Positions 19,736-29,974 of a stretch of 42,579 bases of DNA are shown here, piece after piece; position 1 is the first letter of the stretch; every line of letters starts with the position of its first letter. The stretch lies in assembly GCF_000090795.2 (NCBI RefSeq), contig NW_003546242.1, positions 1,353,911 to 1,396,489 on the forward strand, given 5' to 3'. Both the position numbers and the translations under genes were made by a program. This stretch comes from Amphimedon queenslandica (Eukaryota; Porifera; Demospongiae; Haplosclerida; Niphatidae). The notes under the pieces were generated by a model that was given only the letters and a program-made list of their open reading frames with translations, was not told where the DNA came from and searched no databases.

Positions 19736-19750
19736 CACCCTCGTCGCCAG
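19734..19750 (-). promoter_or_regulatory. Gypsy primer-binding site
   Basis: The minus strand reads TGGCGACGAGGGTGGGA directly inside the LTR edge (ACTACA, then one C). A 3'-terminal tRNA complement beginning TGG is expected at this place. The matching tRNA was not identified. Confidence 0.55.
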
Positions 19751-20194
19751 TGTAGTGTATTAGTAGCAACAAATATAAAACTGGCAATAGCCAAGAGATT
19801 GTTTTCCAAAATAATTTTATAGATAATAATACAAATCATCAATAACCATTAATCGTTAATTAGCTATGCACCAACACAATATAACCATGGTCACAGCAAT
19901 AATAATAAAAGACTTAAGATATAGAAAACAAACAACTATAAAATATTGCATATATTACAACCGGAAGTTGTGGTCACTGCTGGTGAGATCTGAGTATGGA
20001 AGGACATGTGGCACTGAAGCAGACTTTCACCTCCAGTGATGACAGGAGGGAGGTAATGCCCTTGTGTATTGTTACTGTAAGTCATGTATAGACAAAAGTC
20101 TGACTAATAACAATATGTAATAGGAACAGAGAAGGCAGTAGTCGCGGTACCCAAATCTGTCAGGCTCCTGTACACAGACTTCCACCCGCCCAAC
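19751..20194 (-). repeat. Solo-copy 5' LTR of the Gypsy element (about 444 bp)
   Basis: The inner edge is fixed by the primer-binding site. The outer edge is placed at CCCAACA (20194) because it gives a TG...CA element; that edge is less sure. No second LTR copy is in the window. Confidence 0.6.
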
Positions 20195-20599
20195 AATAAA
20201 ATAATTAATCAATGGTTATCATGTTTGTAAACTTGGTTTTTCCATTATACATGTAACTCCTTTTCATAAAATGTACAAACTTGTATAACTTGTGGGGCTC
20301 ACAACATTAACATACATATCATAAGTGATGTATATATAATCAAAAATCTTACCTCAACACTTCCAAGTTTACAAAGTGTAGCAAGAAACAAAGACATCAA
20401 TAACAGTCGCAAGAACACTTCAATAGTCTTCCTGTTCATCATCTATCTCATCTATCCCATCGCCATCCAGAAAAATGTCTTCATCATCAAGAAACTCACT
20501 AATTGACACTTCTTCAACTGGTTCATTAGGACTAGAGTGGATTTAAAATTACAGTAAAGGATAGGCATAATTTAATTAAATTGCCTTATGTCTACTTGA
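20195..20599 (-). other. Spacer with short acidic open segment and possible small exon
   Basis: On the minus strand 20534-20425 encodes SPNEPVEEVSISEFLDDEDI and further acidic residues before a stop, preceded by CTCTAG, a possible 3' splice site. Further down, ATG at 20397-20395 opens MSLFLATLCKLGSVE, ending at a good 5' splice site GTAAGA (20352). Either could belong to a host or transposon gene in this orientation, for example an upstream HECT exon separated by the Gypsy insertion. Nothing proves it. Confidence 0.25.
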
Positions 20600-20619
20600 T
20601 TATTCTGCAAATAAACCTT

Positions 20620-21620
20620 TCACACCTTATTAGCAAACTCGTATGTCTTCTTAACTAACACTTTGAATGGTGTACACCTATCTTGTCTTTGAATGTCTGT
20701 GCTGCCACTTTCATCAACAACATCAACACATGCTAATTCTATTTTCTGAGTTTCTAGACTTTCTAACATTAATTCATTGATTTTTTGGCAGGCGTCTACC
20801 TTAGAAAGTAGGCAAATTGGAGGATTTGTTCCTTCACTTTCCAATTCCTTATATTTTTTTGTATTGAAACCTTAAATACACAGCTCTTAAGCGTATCAAT
20901 AGTTTCATCAGTCAGACAGCCATGCCTAACAAAATCAAGCATCTTAAAGAAAGTTTTGTCTCCTTTTTGTCGCTCATTGATTGTTAGTTTATCATATTCT
21001 AATGTTTCTTTCCATATGTTAACTGCATTTGCTACTCCAAGTCTAGTTTTTACTAGTTTGTTGCTAATTTTTTTAAATACTGGCCTACCATTAACTGGTG
21101 GCAATTGTCAAAGGTAACCTAGAAATGAAATATTTTTGGATTTAAACCATTCATCAGTTCCAAATATATCTTCTAAGCGCATGAGTAAGTATGCTAGATT
21201 TAGATTGGATACCATAGATACCTCGTCTAATATTATAATTATTAAATTTTTAAGTGTCATTTTTATCCTTTTCTGAGCTTCTTTATTTAAAGCCAAATAT
21301 CCAGCTGTCTTTTCCTCATGCTCTATTGGTAGCTGAAATAATCAATGTATTGTTAGTCCACCTACATTAAATGCGGCTATACCTGTTGGTGCTACTATAG
21401 CACATAATTTCCCACTTTTTGGATGCCATATGTCATCCACTAGGCATTTTATTGCCTCTATTAAAAATGATTTACTAGTTCCACCTACACCACTAATAAA
21501 CATTCTTAGCGGTTTGATATTTTCTAATCTAAGTAGTCTTGAAGACTCATTCTCTAATAAGTCTTCACATTCTTTTTGACTTATAAGATGATTCTTAATT
21601 TTATCAAAATTTTTTTTGAT
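20620..21620 (-). pseudogene. Helitron PIF1-like helicase domain, C-terminus missing
   Basis: Walker A reads FISGVGGTSKSFLI (about 21463-21500; the usual GTGKS has become GTSKS), followed by CAIVAPTGIAAFNVGG. Walker B is IIIILDEVSMVS (about 21205-21240), then the QLPPVNGRPVF block near 21095. DACQKINELMLESLETQKIE and DVVDESGS follow, and the frame ends at 20620. The late PIF1 motifs (AVGARVM and the SQGMT-like region) are not found. The helicase would unwind DNA 5'-3' during rolling-circle transposition. A frame change near 21350 and a stop near 21108 split it. Confidence 0.85.
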
Positions 21621-23330
21621 CTACATTAAGCATTGCCTCTCTTGCTCTAATGTTAAATTAGGTACATTTATATGCATGTCAGCAATATCAGCTACTGCTT
21701 CCATTATTTCACCTAGTAATTGAGGCTCATCATCTGCCTTGTTATCAGGAAGTTCTTCAGTAAAACCAGCCTTATTTCTTGCATCGACTATTTTCTTCCA
21801 ATTACGTTCAGCTTCTAAGAATTTCTGCAGTTTGTTGAAAGGATTCTCAATGTTACGTATAGATGCCTCTCTGTGATGCCTAAAAGCTTCTTCCATTGTT
21901 TCTCCTTCCATTACGAGTGTGCTCTCATCTCTAAAAGGCACAAATAAAAATATTAGCGAATAATAAAAATCATCTCTTTCCGCTTCTTGCATGGGATTAA
22001 ATTTCCTATGGTTTGGAAGGGCTGGCTTTGATTGAAGTTTGTATTCTCTTTCACAATTTTTCCCTATTCTATCAAATTTGAAATTAGCAACAAATTCATA
22101 AAGAGATACATCTTCCATGTTATTTGGTCTAGTTGGATAAAAGTCTTTAATTATGCTAGGATTAAAAATGTCTTTAGAAGATTGATCCATTTTAGTTAAA
22201 TATGAATAGTTTTTTATTTTTCTGCTCCTCTTACGAGGCAAGTACACATTAACGTGTTGTACGGTTACTGATTTCATGTATTAACTTTCACTGAGAAGAT
22301 CACTAGCTTCATATAGTCCTACTTCTTTAGCTCGAAGTAATTTTTGTCCGATTTTCCAAAGCCTGCTGTATATGTTGTCACAGCTGCTGACTTCATCCCA
22401 TAAGTCCTGTGCATGACTCTTTTCTGCTTTAGTGACATATCCAGTTACATACTCTGTTCAGGAAAGACTCCTCTCTGCTATGTATTGCAAGTCCATATTT
22501 GCACGCCACAATTTCAACAGTAAAGGATTGTAGTCGTTGACTCGAACTTCTTTTTGATTTTGTTTGAGATAATATATTTTATTGCGTGATTTCAAGCTAT
22601 TTTCAACATCATTGATGCAAATACTATCTCGTACTGGTCTAGGAAAATCAAATTGGCATTTAGATACATAGGTCTTGCCGACTTTAATATTTCGCTTGCA
22701 GTATTTGCTACACTTGTGCATTTGGTATTTTGTTACCAAAAAATTTAAATCAGGCAATGTATTACTATCTGGTATATCACAGGTAATCCCATCTTGTATG
22801 AAAGAACAGACTTCTTCTGGATGATCGATACCGACAACAGGAGCATTTTCAATCCATAGGAGGATGTGATAATGAGGCGCTCCACGCATTTGATATTCTT
22901 TTTTTACATAATATTGCTCTACTTTGCCTAGAACACCTCTCTGGAGAATGACTATGTTAAAGAAATTCTTAAATTTGTATGAAAATTGTCGCGATACTGA
23001 AACGGAGTCCTCAGTACATAATCTAGAAATACTATATGATTGTGGTGCATTATTCACTTTTCTTAAAAATTGTGCTATATCAGCTGAATCGTATTCAGCA
23101 CAACTTAATGTTAAGAAAAGTGTTGGTGAGCCATACTCAGCAATCATTGCTTTGACTTCACCTTTCACACAGAACCAATATTGATTTGTGCCCCGTATTG
23201 GAGCCAACATGGTACTTAAATTGCCCTCAAATTCTTCTTCTAAAACATCAATTTTTCCCAATATTTCAGCAACAGTTTGACCAACGTTGCCTCTTGTTGT
23301 TTTAATAAATTGTATATGCCAGTTTTTAAT
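21621..23330 (-). pseudogene. Helitron Rep nuclease (HUH, Y2)
   Basis: The frame 23261-22458 (267 codons) holds motif 1 PTLFLTLSCAEYDS and the metal-binding motif RGAPHYHILLW, with His codons at 22872-22874 and 22866-22868. The twin-tyrosine motif EYVTGYVTKAEK follows after a frame change (Tyr at 22449-22451 and 22437-22439, three residues apart). The Tyr residues cut and join single strands at the element ends; the two-Tyr form is diagnostic of Helitron Rep. 22277-21621 continues as the linker to the helicase (MKSVTVQHVNVYLPRKRSRK ... NLTLEQERQCLM). A stop near 22265 and a frameshift near 22450 disable it. Confidence 0.9.
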
Positions 23331-24490
23331 GCCTTGTTAATTGTTACTCCGTAATAGTGCAAACAATATGAATGATTTCTACGAAATCAAGAATGTTTGT
23401 TTGAAAGTCTAGATTTTATGTATTCGCTAAATGATAAAGTCTGTTCTGGATAGCTTTGTCTAGGATGATGCTCTTCATATTGTTCAGTTGGAAATAAAGT
23501 AGGAAAGCATAACAAATCAAGATGCTCTTGCCTGTTGTCTATATGCGCTTCTTTCACATTCATTAATTTATATGGACTGATATCAAAACCCGTTGCAATT
23601 TTACTATCAAGATTTCTAATCGTATATGCCGAAAGGCCTTCTAAATCTTGATCATTTGCTTATTCAAACATTTTACAAGTAGTATTTCTAACTACTTGTA
23701 TAATATTTTTAGACCACTCGTCGATGGAATCATCATCTACATTTCTATTAAACCAATTTATTTCTTTTAACTTTCTTAGTGCTGCTTTTATTTTATTCAC
23801 ATCAACTAGGCTACACCAGACATTATTTGATTTGGTAGGCTGTCCATTAATAATAATATAAAGTTCTGGATTAGGCAAGTGATTAGAATCTATACCAACC
23901 TCATTTAAAGTTTCCATGGTTTTTTCTAATGGAAGAGGTAAATAAAACATTGCACCTTTAAGAGCTTTCAAAGAATTATATGTAGGCACTTTTAAGGTGT
24001 GTGCCTAGCCTAACAATTGTCTGAAAACACTTGGCCCTCTGTATTAACTGGCAACTTAAAGGATCCAAATTTTCCAAAATTCTTTGGGTAGTGGCTCACA
24101 CTTTAAACCAATGAGCACACAACGTGCTGGAACTTCATTTTTCCTAATGATAAGTTTACAATGATTACAAATATACATAACTTTATTTAATGCCGTAGGA
24201 TCATTCTCTCTAATGTAATCTAATAGGATATTCCAAACATCGCTATCTAAATTTTTAGCTTCAGTGACAGACTTTTTTCTTAAAAGCCTCTCACAGCTGC
24301 AACATACATTAATAGCCTGATCAGACAAAGCTTTCTTAAATTCATCAATAGCATCTGAATACTGAAAATAAAGTAGAGTATCTAAGTTTGGTATTCTAAA
24401 TGGGTCATCTTCTTCGCCATCATTTATAGCTAAATACACGTTATCAAATTCAGTCTCATTGGCTTCATTAATTTTTAAATCTATCAATTG
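23331..24490 (-). pseudogene. Helitron N-terminal half (DUF6570-like and Helitron_like_N)
   Basis: From 24487 the frame reads DLKINEANETEFDNVYLAIN, a Cys pair CCSCERLL and then YICNHCKLIIRKNEVPARCV, the zinc-binding region found ahead of Rep in animal Helitrons. 23989-23660 gives VPTYNSLKALKGAMFYLPLP and NELYIIINGQPTKSNNVW-like residues. 23600-23330 gives HLDLLCFPTLFPTEQYEEHH and SFSEYIKSRL, the standard opening of the Helitron_like_N domain. Stops near 24056 and 23660 and frame changes separate the three pieces. Confidence 0.8.
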
Positions 24491-25832
24491 TGCAATATCG
24501 CCATCAGCAAGGAAGAATCAATAATACCTACTGTTAAATGGGCATTTCCAGTAACATAAAAGTGTTTCAAAAGGCGTCTCAGCAAAGAATAATGAACAGA
24601 TGCATTGTAAAATACGCAGCATGCTTTTACATTCAGTATCTTTATTACTACACATAATAGGTTGGCCTATTCATTCACAAACAATTTCTGAATATTTTAA
24701 ATATTTTTCAACATTATTTTCATCTTTTTTAACAATTACCGTTACATTAGGATTATCAGAGAAATCATGTTCATGTACTTGATCTATTTCTTCAACATGC
24801 AGGGATCTTGTCATATAATAATTATTAGGACTATTATCACATGCATCTAAATGCTTCCTCAATTCTTTAATGGGTTCATCAAAATATTGTCTAACTTCAA
24901 TAATAGAACTAACGTCACTTTCTAATAAAGGCTTGCACTTGTCTGTACAGTGCCATTTGAGGGTAGGCTTTCTCTTATTGGTATACATTCTATTATTATC
25001 ATCAAAATTGTCATCTTCAGAATCACTATCACCATTAAATTCTTCTACTCTATCAATACATGACACATCAACAATCCCTGCTACTTAACAGATGCCATTT
25101 GTATCAACAGGGATCATAGGCGGCTGCAGGCCTAGGCATTGGTGGTCATTGCCTAGGTTAAAAATTAGACCGGAAGCAGAAACAATGCTATTTGACCCTT
25201 TTACCACACCCCTTTAATTAGAAATGCCTAGGTTGAGTTGGATTTCTGCAGCCGCCAAAGACAGGGATTGCAATTGGTCTATCTAATTGGCTATCAGGAT
25301 CATCATTAGAATATAAATATGCTGATTCATAAAAATAAGGCTCACTATTCTTTGTGTGACATTGCTCACCAAAATCACTAAAGCTATTCAACTTCAACTT
25401 CCTAATGCTATTTGCTGCACGTATCAATATGCCTACTTAGTGGGATCTGTTTTTCAAAACTGATTCTAACAATATACTTGATGCAGCATTACATTTACTG
25501 TCATATGATGTGTTCTCAAAATCTACACCTTTCATACTTGATGGCAATAAATCATCAACTATTTCGGGGCTGTAATATAATACTTCAATAATTTTAGTAA
25601 AATAATATGCCTTTGCTTTACTATTTGGTGCAGGTAATGAGTAATTACAACGTATTTTATACAATATTTGACCATAATTACGTTCATAGTAATCTTTATT
25701 CAGACGCCTTTTATTTTCCTTGTTTATTGCTGTTCTTAACTTATCCATTTCATTATCAGATAATTTATACTTCAGGAATTTATCTTTTGTCACACGTAAT
25801 ATTGCATCTCTATTTTGATAATACTGTTTCAA
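24491..25832 (-). pseudogene. Helitron N-terminal leader region, split by a MITE
   Basis: The first piece, 25832-25437 (131 codons, MKQYYQNRDAILRVTKDKFL), is rich in Lys, Tyr and Arg with the YY.RN..I pattern often seen at the start of cnidarian and sponge Helitron proteins. 25427-25262 then gives ANSIRKLKLNSFSDFGEQCH and SQLDRPIAIPV. Across the MITE the frame resumes as DTNGIC, and 25066-24671 reads CIDRVEEFNGDSDSED, then KWHCTDKCKPLLE. Apart from the MITE, two stops interrupt it. Function of this leader is unknown; the Cys/His residues suggest zinc binding. Confidence 0.7.
25115..25260. mobile_element. MITE, 146 bp, hAT-like, in the Helitron
   Basis: The ends CATAGGCGGCTGCAG and, inverted, CTTTGGCGGCTGCAG match at 13 of 15 positions. 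They are flanked by a perfect 8-bp duplication, ACAGGGAT (25107-25114 and 25261-25268). Joining the flanks with one ACAGGGAT keeps the Helitron frame open (PIAIPV then DTNGIC). A second inner inverted pair, CCTAGGCATT / AATGCCTAGG, strengthens the hairpin. The same terminus flanks the element at 36601-37424. Confidence 0.88.
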
Positions 25833-25920
25833 AATTTTTTGTTTTTGAAGGCCCGATTTTTGTTGATAGCGTTCCTTTTATTTGCTATTTTGGGGGTATG
25901 GATTCCTTTGATAAGGATCT

Positions 25921-26749
25921 NNNNNNNNNNNNNNNNNNNNNNNNNNNNNNNNNNNNNNNNNNNNNNNNNNNNNNNNNNNNNNNNNNNNNNNNNNNNNNNN
26001 NNNNNNNNNNNNNNNNNNNNNNNNNNNNNNNNNNNNNNNNNNNNNNNNNNNNNNNNNNNNNNNNNNNNNNNNNNNNNNNNNNNNNNNNNNNNNNNNNNNN
26101 NNNNNNNNNNNNNNNNNNNNNNNNNNNNNNNNNNNNNNNNNNNNNNNNNNNNNNNNNNNNNNNNNNNNNNNNNNNNNNNNNNNNNNNNNNNNNNNNNNNN
26201 NNNNNNNNNNNNNNNNNNNNNNNNNNNNNNNNNNNNNNNNNNNNNNNNNNNNNNNNNNNNNNNNNNNNNNNNNNNNNNNNNNNNNNNNNNNNNNNNNNNN
26301 NNNNNNNNNNNNNNNNNNNNNNNNNNNNNNNNNNNNNNNNNNNNNNNNNNNNNNNNNNNNNNNNNNNNNNNNNNNNNNNNNNNNNNNNNNNNNNNNNNNN
26401 NNNNNNNNNNNNNNNNNNNNNNNNNNNNNNNNNNNNNNNNNNNNNNNNNNNNNNNNNNNNNNNNNNNNNNNNNNNNNNNNNNNNNNNNNNNNNNNNNNNN
26501 NNNNNNNNNNNNNNNNNNNNNNNNNNNNNNNNNNNNNNNNNNNNNNNNNNNNNNNNNNNNNNNNNNNNNNNNNNNNNNNNNNNNNNNNNNNNNNNNNNNN
26601 NNNNNNNNNNNNNNNNNNNNNNNNNNNNNNNNNNNNNNNNNNNNNNNNNNNNNNNNNNNNNNNNNNNNNNNNNNNNNNNNNNNNNNNNNNNNNNNNNNNN
26701 NNNNNNNNNNNNNNNNNNNNNNNNNNNNNNNNNNNNNNNNNNNNNNNNN
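25921..26749. other. Assembly gap (829 N)
   Basis: Unsequenced. It lies between the 5' end of the Helitron and the second Harbinger remnant, so the outer termini of both could be in it. The gap size may be nominal. Confidence 1.
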
Positions 26750-27300
26750 ATCTCTTACTCTGCACACTACTAACAAGTAAGCAAAGAGGAAGAGAAAGAA
26801 ATAGAGAGAGAATAAGCGAGTTCAAGCAGACTGCCGGACTTAATTATCAGTCACTATGGTGGCTCTGTGCATGAGCATTTTATTTTAAAATGGCGTCTGA
26901 CAACAGGGTGTGCTATACCACACCCATCAAATACTTCATTTCTCAATAAAAGTTGAAGTAAAATTTGATCAATACCTTTGTAGTCCTTGACTTAAACGCT
27001 AAGGAATGCTGTAAAAGCCAATTTAGTCTCTTATCTGGCTTAAGAGACTATCTTCCAGATAGAAGATGAAAGAAGAAAAAAGTCTGAAGAATTTTGCAGA
27101 AATTTGAATTTGGGCCTATTCTCCAGAGAAGCTCCCGCTACATTACAGTCCACTTTAAAAGTACCAGGACAATCGCTCTGTGAAGAGGAGCTCCGTACAA
27201 CCTAAGATAAAAGAGTTATAAGCGTTTGAAAAATATACATTTGGCCGCCATCTTGAAAAATCAACCTCAACCCTACATATAGGCTACCGCCTATATAATA
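26750..27300. other. Non-coding stretch right of the gap
   Basis: A purine-rich tract (AAAGAGGAAGAGAAAGAAAT, near 26780) and unassigned sequence. It probably includes degraded 5' parts of Harbinger element 2, but no transposase motif upstream of 27301 is readable. Confidence 0.4.
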
Positions 27301-27597
27301 ATGCCTGAAATAGTAGAAGAAATTGTTATAGCCTGTTGTTCTCTGCATAATTTTCTGCGCTCCAAGCAAGTCTCAAGAAATGTTTATACACCACCAGGTA
27401 GTTTAGATAATGAAGATATGGATACTCGTGTGATTCTGGCTGGAGATTGGAGAGCAGGACCTGAACCTGGTGGGCTATTGCCATTGCATAAGCAAGGCTC
27501 AAACAATTTCACAGCTAGAGCCAAAGAAATATGGGAAAACTTATGTCAATACTTTAATTCTGCTGGGGCTGTACTATGGCAAGACAACATGATTTGA
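27301..27597 (+). pseudogene. Harbinger element 2 transposase, C-terminal fragment
   Basis: The open frame reads PEIVEEIVIACCSLHNFLRS, the conserved end of Harbinger DDE transposases (A-C-C-x-L-H-N-F-L-R). It continues with VILAGDWRAGPEPGGLLPLH and ends AKEIWENLCQYFNSAGAVLW with the stop at 27595. This is a clean C-terminus without stops. The catalytic part should lie upstream but is not recognisable in 26750-27300; it is deleted or in the gap. It pairs with the convergent MADF gene downstream. Confidence 0.85.
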
Positions 27598-27859
27598 TTG
27601 AATACAAAACAGTTTACTGTAATATAGATTATACACAACATTACATTATTCACAACATACATGAAGTATTTACCTCTAAATTAGATGAAGTGTTGTTTTT
27701 TGGAGTGATATAACAGAAAAGAAATTCATTCCAAACTTTTATAGTGAACCCATTTAGAAACATAAACATCGTTTACCCCTGTTCCAGTTTTCCTATTTTT
27801 AGATTTTTGTTTCTCCAGAACATATTGAACTCTAATGGCCCTTAGCTTCTAATAAACTT

Positions 27860-28093
27860 CTTTACTGTGCAGATTCAATGAATTTTATGACAAAACTGAT
27901 AGGGCCTACCTGCAAAACAAATCATCTCTGAGATTTCTGCATGAGCTTTTTTACAAAGGTCCCTGTTGTGATAATCTTTGTCAGTAGTTTTATAAAGGCA
28001 TGGCTGAATTTCATAAAGTTCAATCAGCTCCGAAACTTTCTCATTAGACCATGTTTGTTCCGCAGGCACAGTATTACCAGTATTAGCTGCCAT
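27860..28093 (-). pseudogene. MADF/Myb-like accessory gene of Harbinger element 2, first exon
   Basis: ATG at 28093 opens MAANTGNTVPAEQTWSNEKV, then SELIELYEIQPCLYKTTDKD and YHNRDLCKKAHAEISEMICF. The W..E....LI.LYE..P.LY......Y.NR.....A pattern is the MADF (Myb/SANT-like) DNA-binding domain. After EISEMICFA a GT donor is present (GGTAGGCC), so the first exon probably ends near 27910. Later exons are not recognised. It converges on the transposase, the same layout as Harbinger element 1. 27598-27859 is AT-rich spacer. Confidence 0.75.
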
Positions 28094-28154
28094 TTTAACT
28101 TGGTAACTATTAATATTTATAATTGCATTCCTGCAGATTGCTTAGTTACCATTG

Positions 28155-28310
28155 ATGTTTTCATGAAACATGTTTTAGAAGTAGAAGAATTATTTACTTC
28201 ATGAAACTTACAGAAGCTTGTTTCATGAAACTGTTTTGTCTATCATACATCATGAAACATGTTTCACGAAACCTCTTTCATGAAACAATGTTTCATTATG
28301 TATGGTGGCC
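28155..28310. repeat. Harbinger element 2 right end with TTTCATGAAAC palindrome cluster
   Basis: Five forms of the palindrome TTTCATGAAAC lie at 28159-28169, 28197-28207, 28221-28231, 28250-28272 (with an ACGAAAC variant) and 28277-28287, plus half-sites. The block ends TATGGTGGCC at 28310 followed by TTA (28311-28313), so the reverse complement starts GGCCACCATACATAATGAAA; a GG start next to TTA is typical of Harbinger termini. The cluster may be the transposase or MADF binding array. The left end was not found. Confidence 0.6.
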
Positions 28311-28313
28311 TTA

Positions 28314-29934
28314 AAAGAAGTAGCACATGTCTTATTTGTGATGACACAAGATGTATTGAATAAATTGTCCCTTAAAGTTTTGATTAAGTATCCTTTATTG
28401 CAATATGAGAAACAAGTACACAAACCTAAATGTATGACTTTGTTATACCATCCTTTTCATATGTAGATAATACTAGAAATGGAAAGGATAACTAATATTG
28501 ATAATTTGGAATCTGAAAGCATGAGTAATTGAATGATGTAGTTCCTAAAATTTTGCAGCAAGCAGTTTAGAAGCAGAAAGATCACAGAAAATGAAAGCAG
28601 CTCTCAAATTGAATGTAACTAATAAAGGTGCAGCTAATTGTTATAAATGGAAAATTAAATTCAAATGTTCTATTTCATTATGATAGATTCTCTTAATGCT
28701 ATACAGTATTACCGTTGCTCTTGCTTGATGTTCATGTTAGAGCTATTTCTGACTTTGTTATAAGATTCACTAAAGTAAATGCTGTCATGTAGCTACTAAG
28801 TTTTGACTGTTTCTTCATATATTAGTGTACCACCACCAGAGGAACTTATTACTGAGAATGGGCAGCTTCAGCCAAACATTGTGTCCAGAGGATCAAAATC
28901 ATTTAATTGTTGATTGTGCCCTAGTCACGGAAGTGGAAACAGACCTAGTTCCCCTGGTTCTACTCTCATGATTGACCCTCTTAGACCAAAATGCTTCAAA
29001 AGAAAAACTACTACTGTTACAAACTTTATGACTTATCTCAGTAGGGTACTGTTATTAGTAATTGGTGTGTGTAATACACTTTTGTGTATCACACTATTTT
29101 TGCAAACTTATGTATAGTGTTTGTTTACCACTAAAATTGGTCCGGGTATAGGAACAAGATTTTACACTTCATTTAGTGTGGTGTGGACACCAGTTCTTAC
29201 AGTGTGCACTTTCGTCAAGTTATGTGCTAACTCGCAGATTTTGAGGAGTACTTTGGTGCTCTACCTGTCGCAATGCATGATATTGTGTGCTAGACCTTAT
29301 TGACACAATCTATGGGATTACTAATAATAACTCACTGCGAGGCGAATATATAGCAGAGCAAAAAATGGTATTTTGTGGTCATGGACTCTCTATAGGTACA
29401 TATGCATAGATATGTACCGGTGTTGGATGGTAGTTGAACCCTTGCTCTTTAAGCAACGGGGTCGAAGTGCTCGTGAATTGTGAGCCCCCTGGTGGATATA
29501 TTCTCTGAGTCCTGGGACACTGCATTTTGACTCCCTTGGACCCTTTTCCCTCGATGTTTGGCCTATTTGTTGCTGGATGCTCGCAAAACAGTGCTGTACT
29601 GTATGATCATAAATATGTAGTATCTATGGAATGATCATAGTGCTTACTTTGCTTTGTTAACTTGTAACACTTGATGCTTCTTATAAGGGCAAGACTTAAT
29701 TGCTGTACTGAGCTAATCACACAATTGACAGTGCCGTTTGTCCATGACGTCTCTGTTGTCCTCTATTTCTTTGTCCAGGCTACTCCTCCCTCGTAATTGC
29801 TACTATTGTGTTTGTGTTAATTTGTTTTCTTTCAGGGTGTCAGGATCCCTTAGGGCTTTATTCTTCCCTCCTTTGCCCTCTCTCCTGTCTGCTTCTTAAT
29901 ATTCTGTCTAGACCTCCTCTTAAATTCTAGTTGC
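28314..29934. other. No recognised gene; possible retroposed tail near the end
   Basis: 28826-28910 holds an open segment (VPPPEELITENGQLQPNIVS) after an AG, and a short open frame lies at 28914-29117, neither recognised. 29770-29934 is pyrimidine-rich with TAG-punctuated sequence leading straight into an AAT microsatellite, as at the 3' end of a CR1/L2-type LINE or a SINE, but no coding homology is readable. Confidence 0.35.

Positions 29935-29974
<40 letters not shown>
29935..29974. repeat. (AAT)n microsatellite, about 13 units
   Basis: Uninterrupted AAT/TAA trinucleotide run; interrupted copies recur at 29985-30060. Confidence 0.95.

Larger units (their letters stand above)
18985..20194 (-). 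mobile_element. Gypsy retrotransposon 5' end (LTR plus gag)
   Basis: On the minus strand an LTR-like block (20194-19751) starts TGTTGGGCGGGTGG and ends ACTACA. It is followed after one base by TGGCGACGAGGGTGGGA, a primer-binding-type sequence, and then gag. The element ends abruptly after the gag zinc knuckle near 18985, where the HECT gene's first exon begins on the same strand. Protease, reverse transcriptase, integrase and the 3' LTR are absent. Confidence 0.75.
20600..25832 (-). mobile_element. Helitron (rolling-circle transposon), decayed
   Basis: The minus strand carries, in order, an N-terminal basic/Tyr-rich region, zinc-binding segments, a Rep nuclease with HUH motif and two-Tyr motif, and a PIF1-type helicase. 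This is the Helitron RepHel arrangement. The helicase lacks its last motifs, so the 3' end seems lost near 20600; the 5' end may lie in or beyond the N gap. A 146-bp MITE interrupts it at 25115-25260. I could not place the TC or CTRR termini or the 3' hairpin. Confidence 0.88.

Noticed and set aside
25607-26825. Four frames of more than 300 codons across 25607-26825
   Set aside because: They consist almost entirely of the N gap and carry no sequence information.
28155-28310. CRISPR-like or satellite array
   Set aside because: The repeated unit is an 11-bp palindrome with irregular spacing in a eukaryotic transposon end, so neither applies.
29380-29500. tRNA-like or SINE head near 29410-29470 (GGGTCGAAG, GGTTCAACTACC on the minus strand)
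   Set aside because: A B-box-like motif is present on the minus strand, but I found no correctly spaced A-box and no cloverleaf arms.
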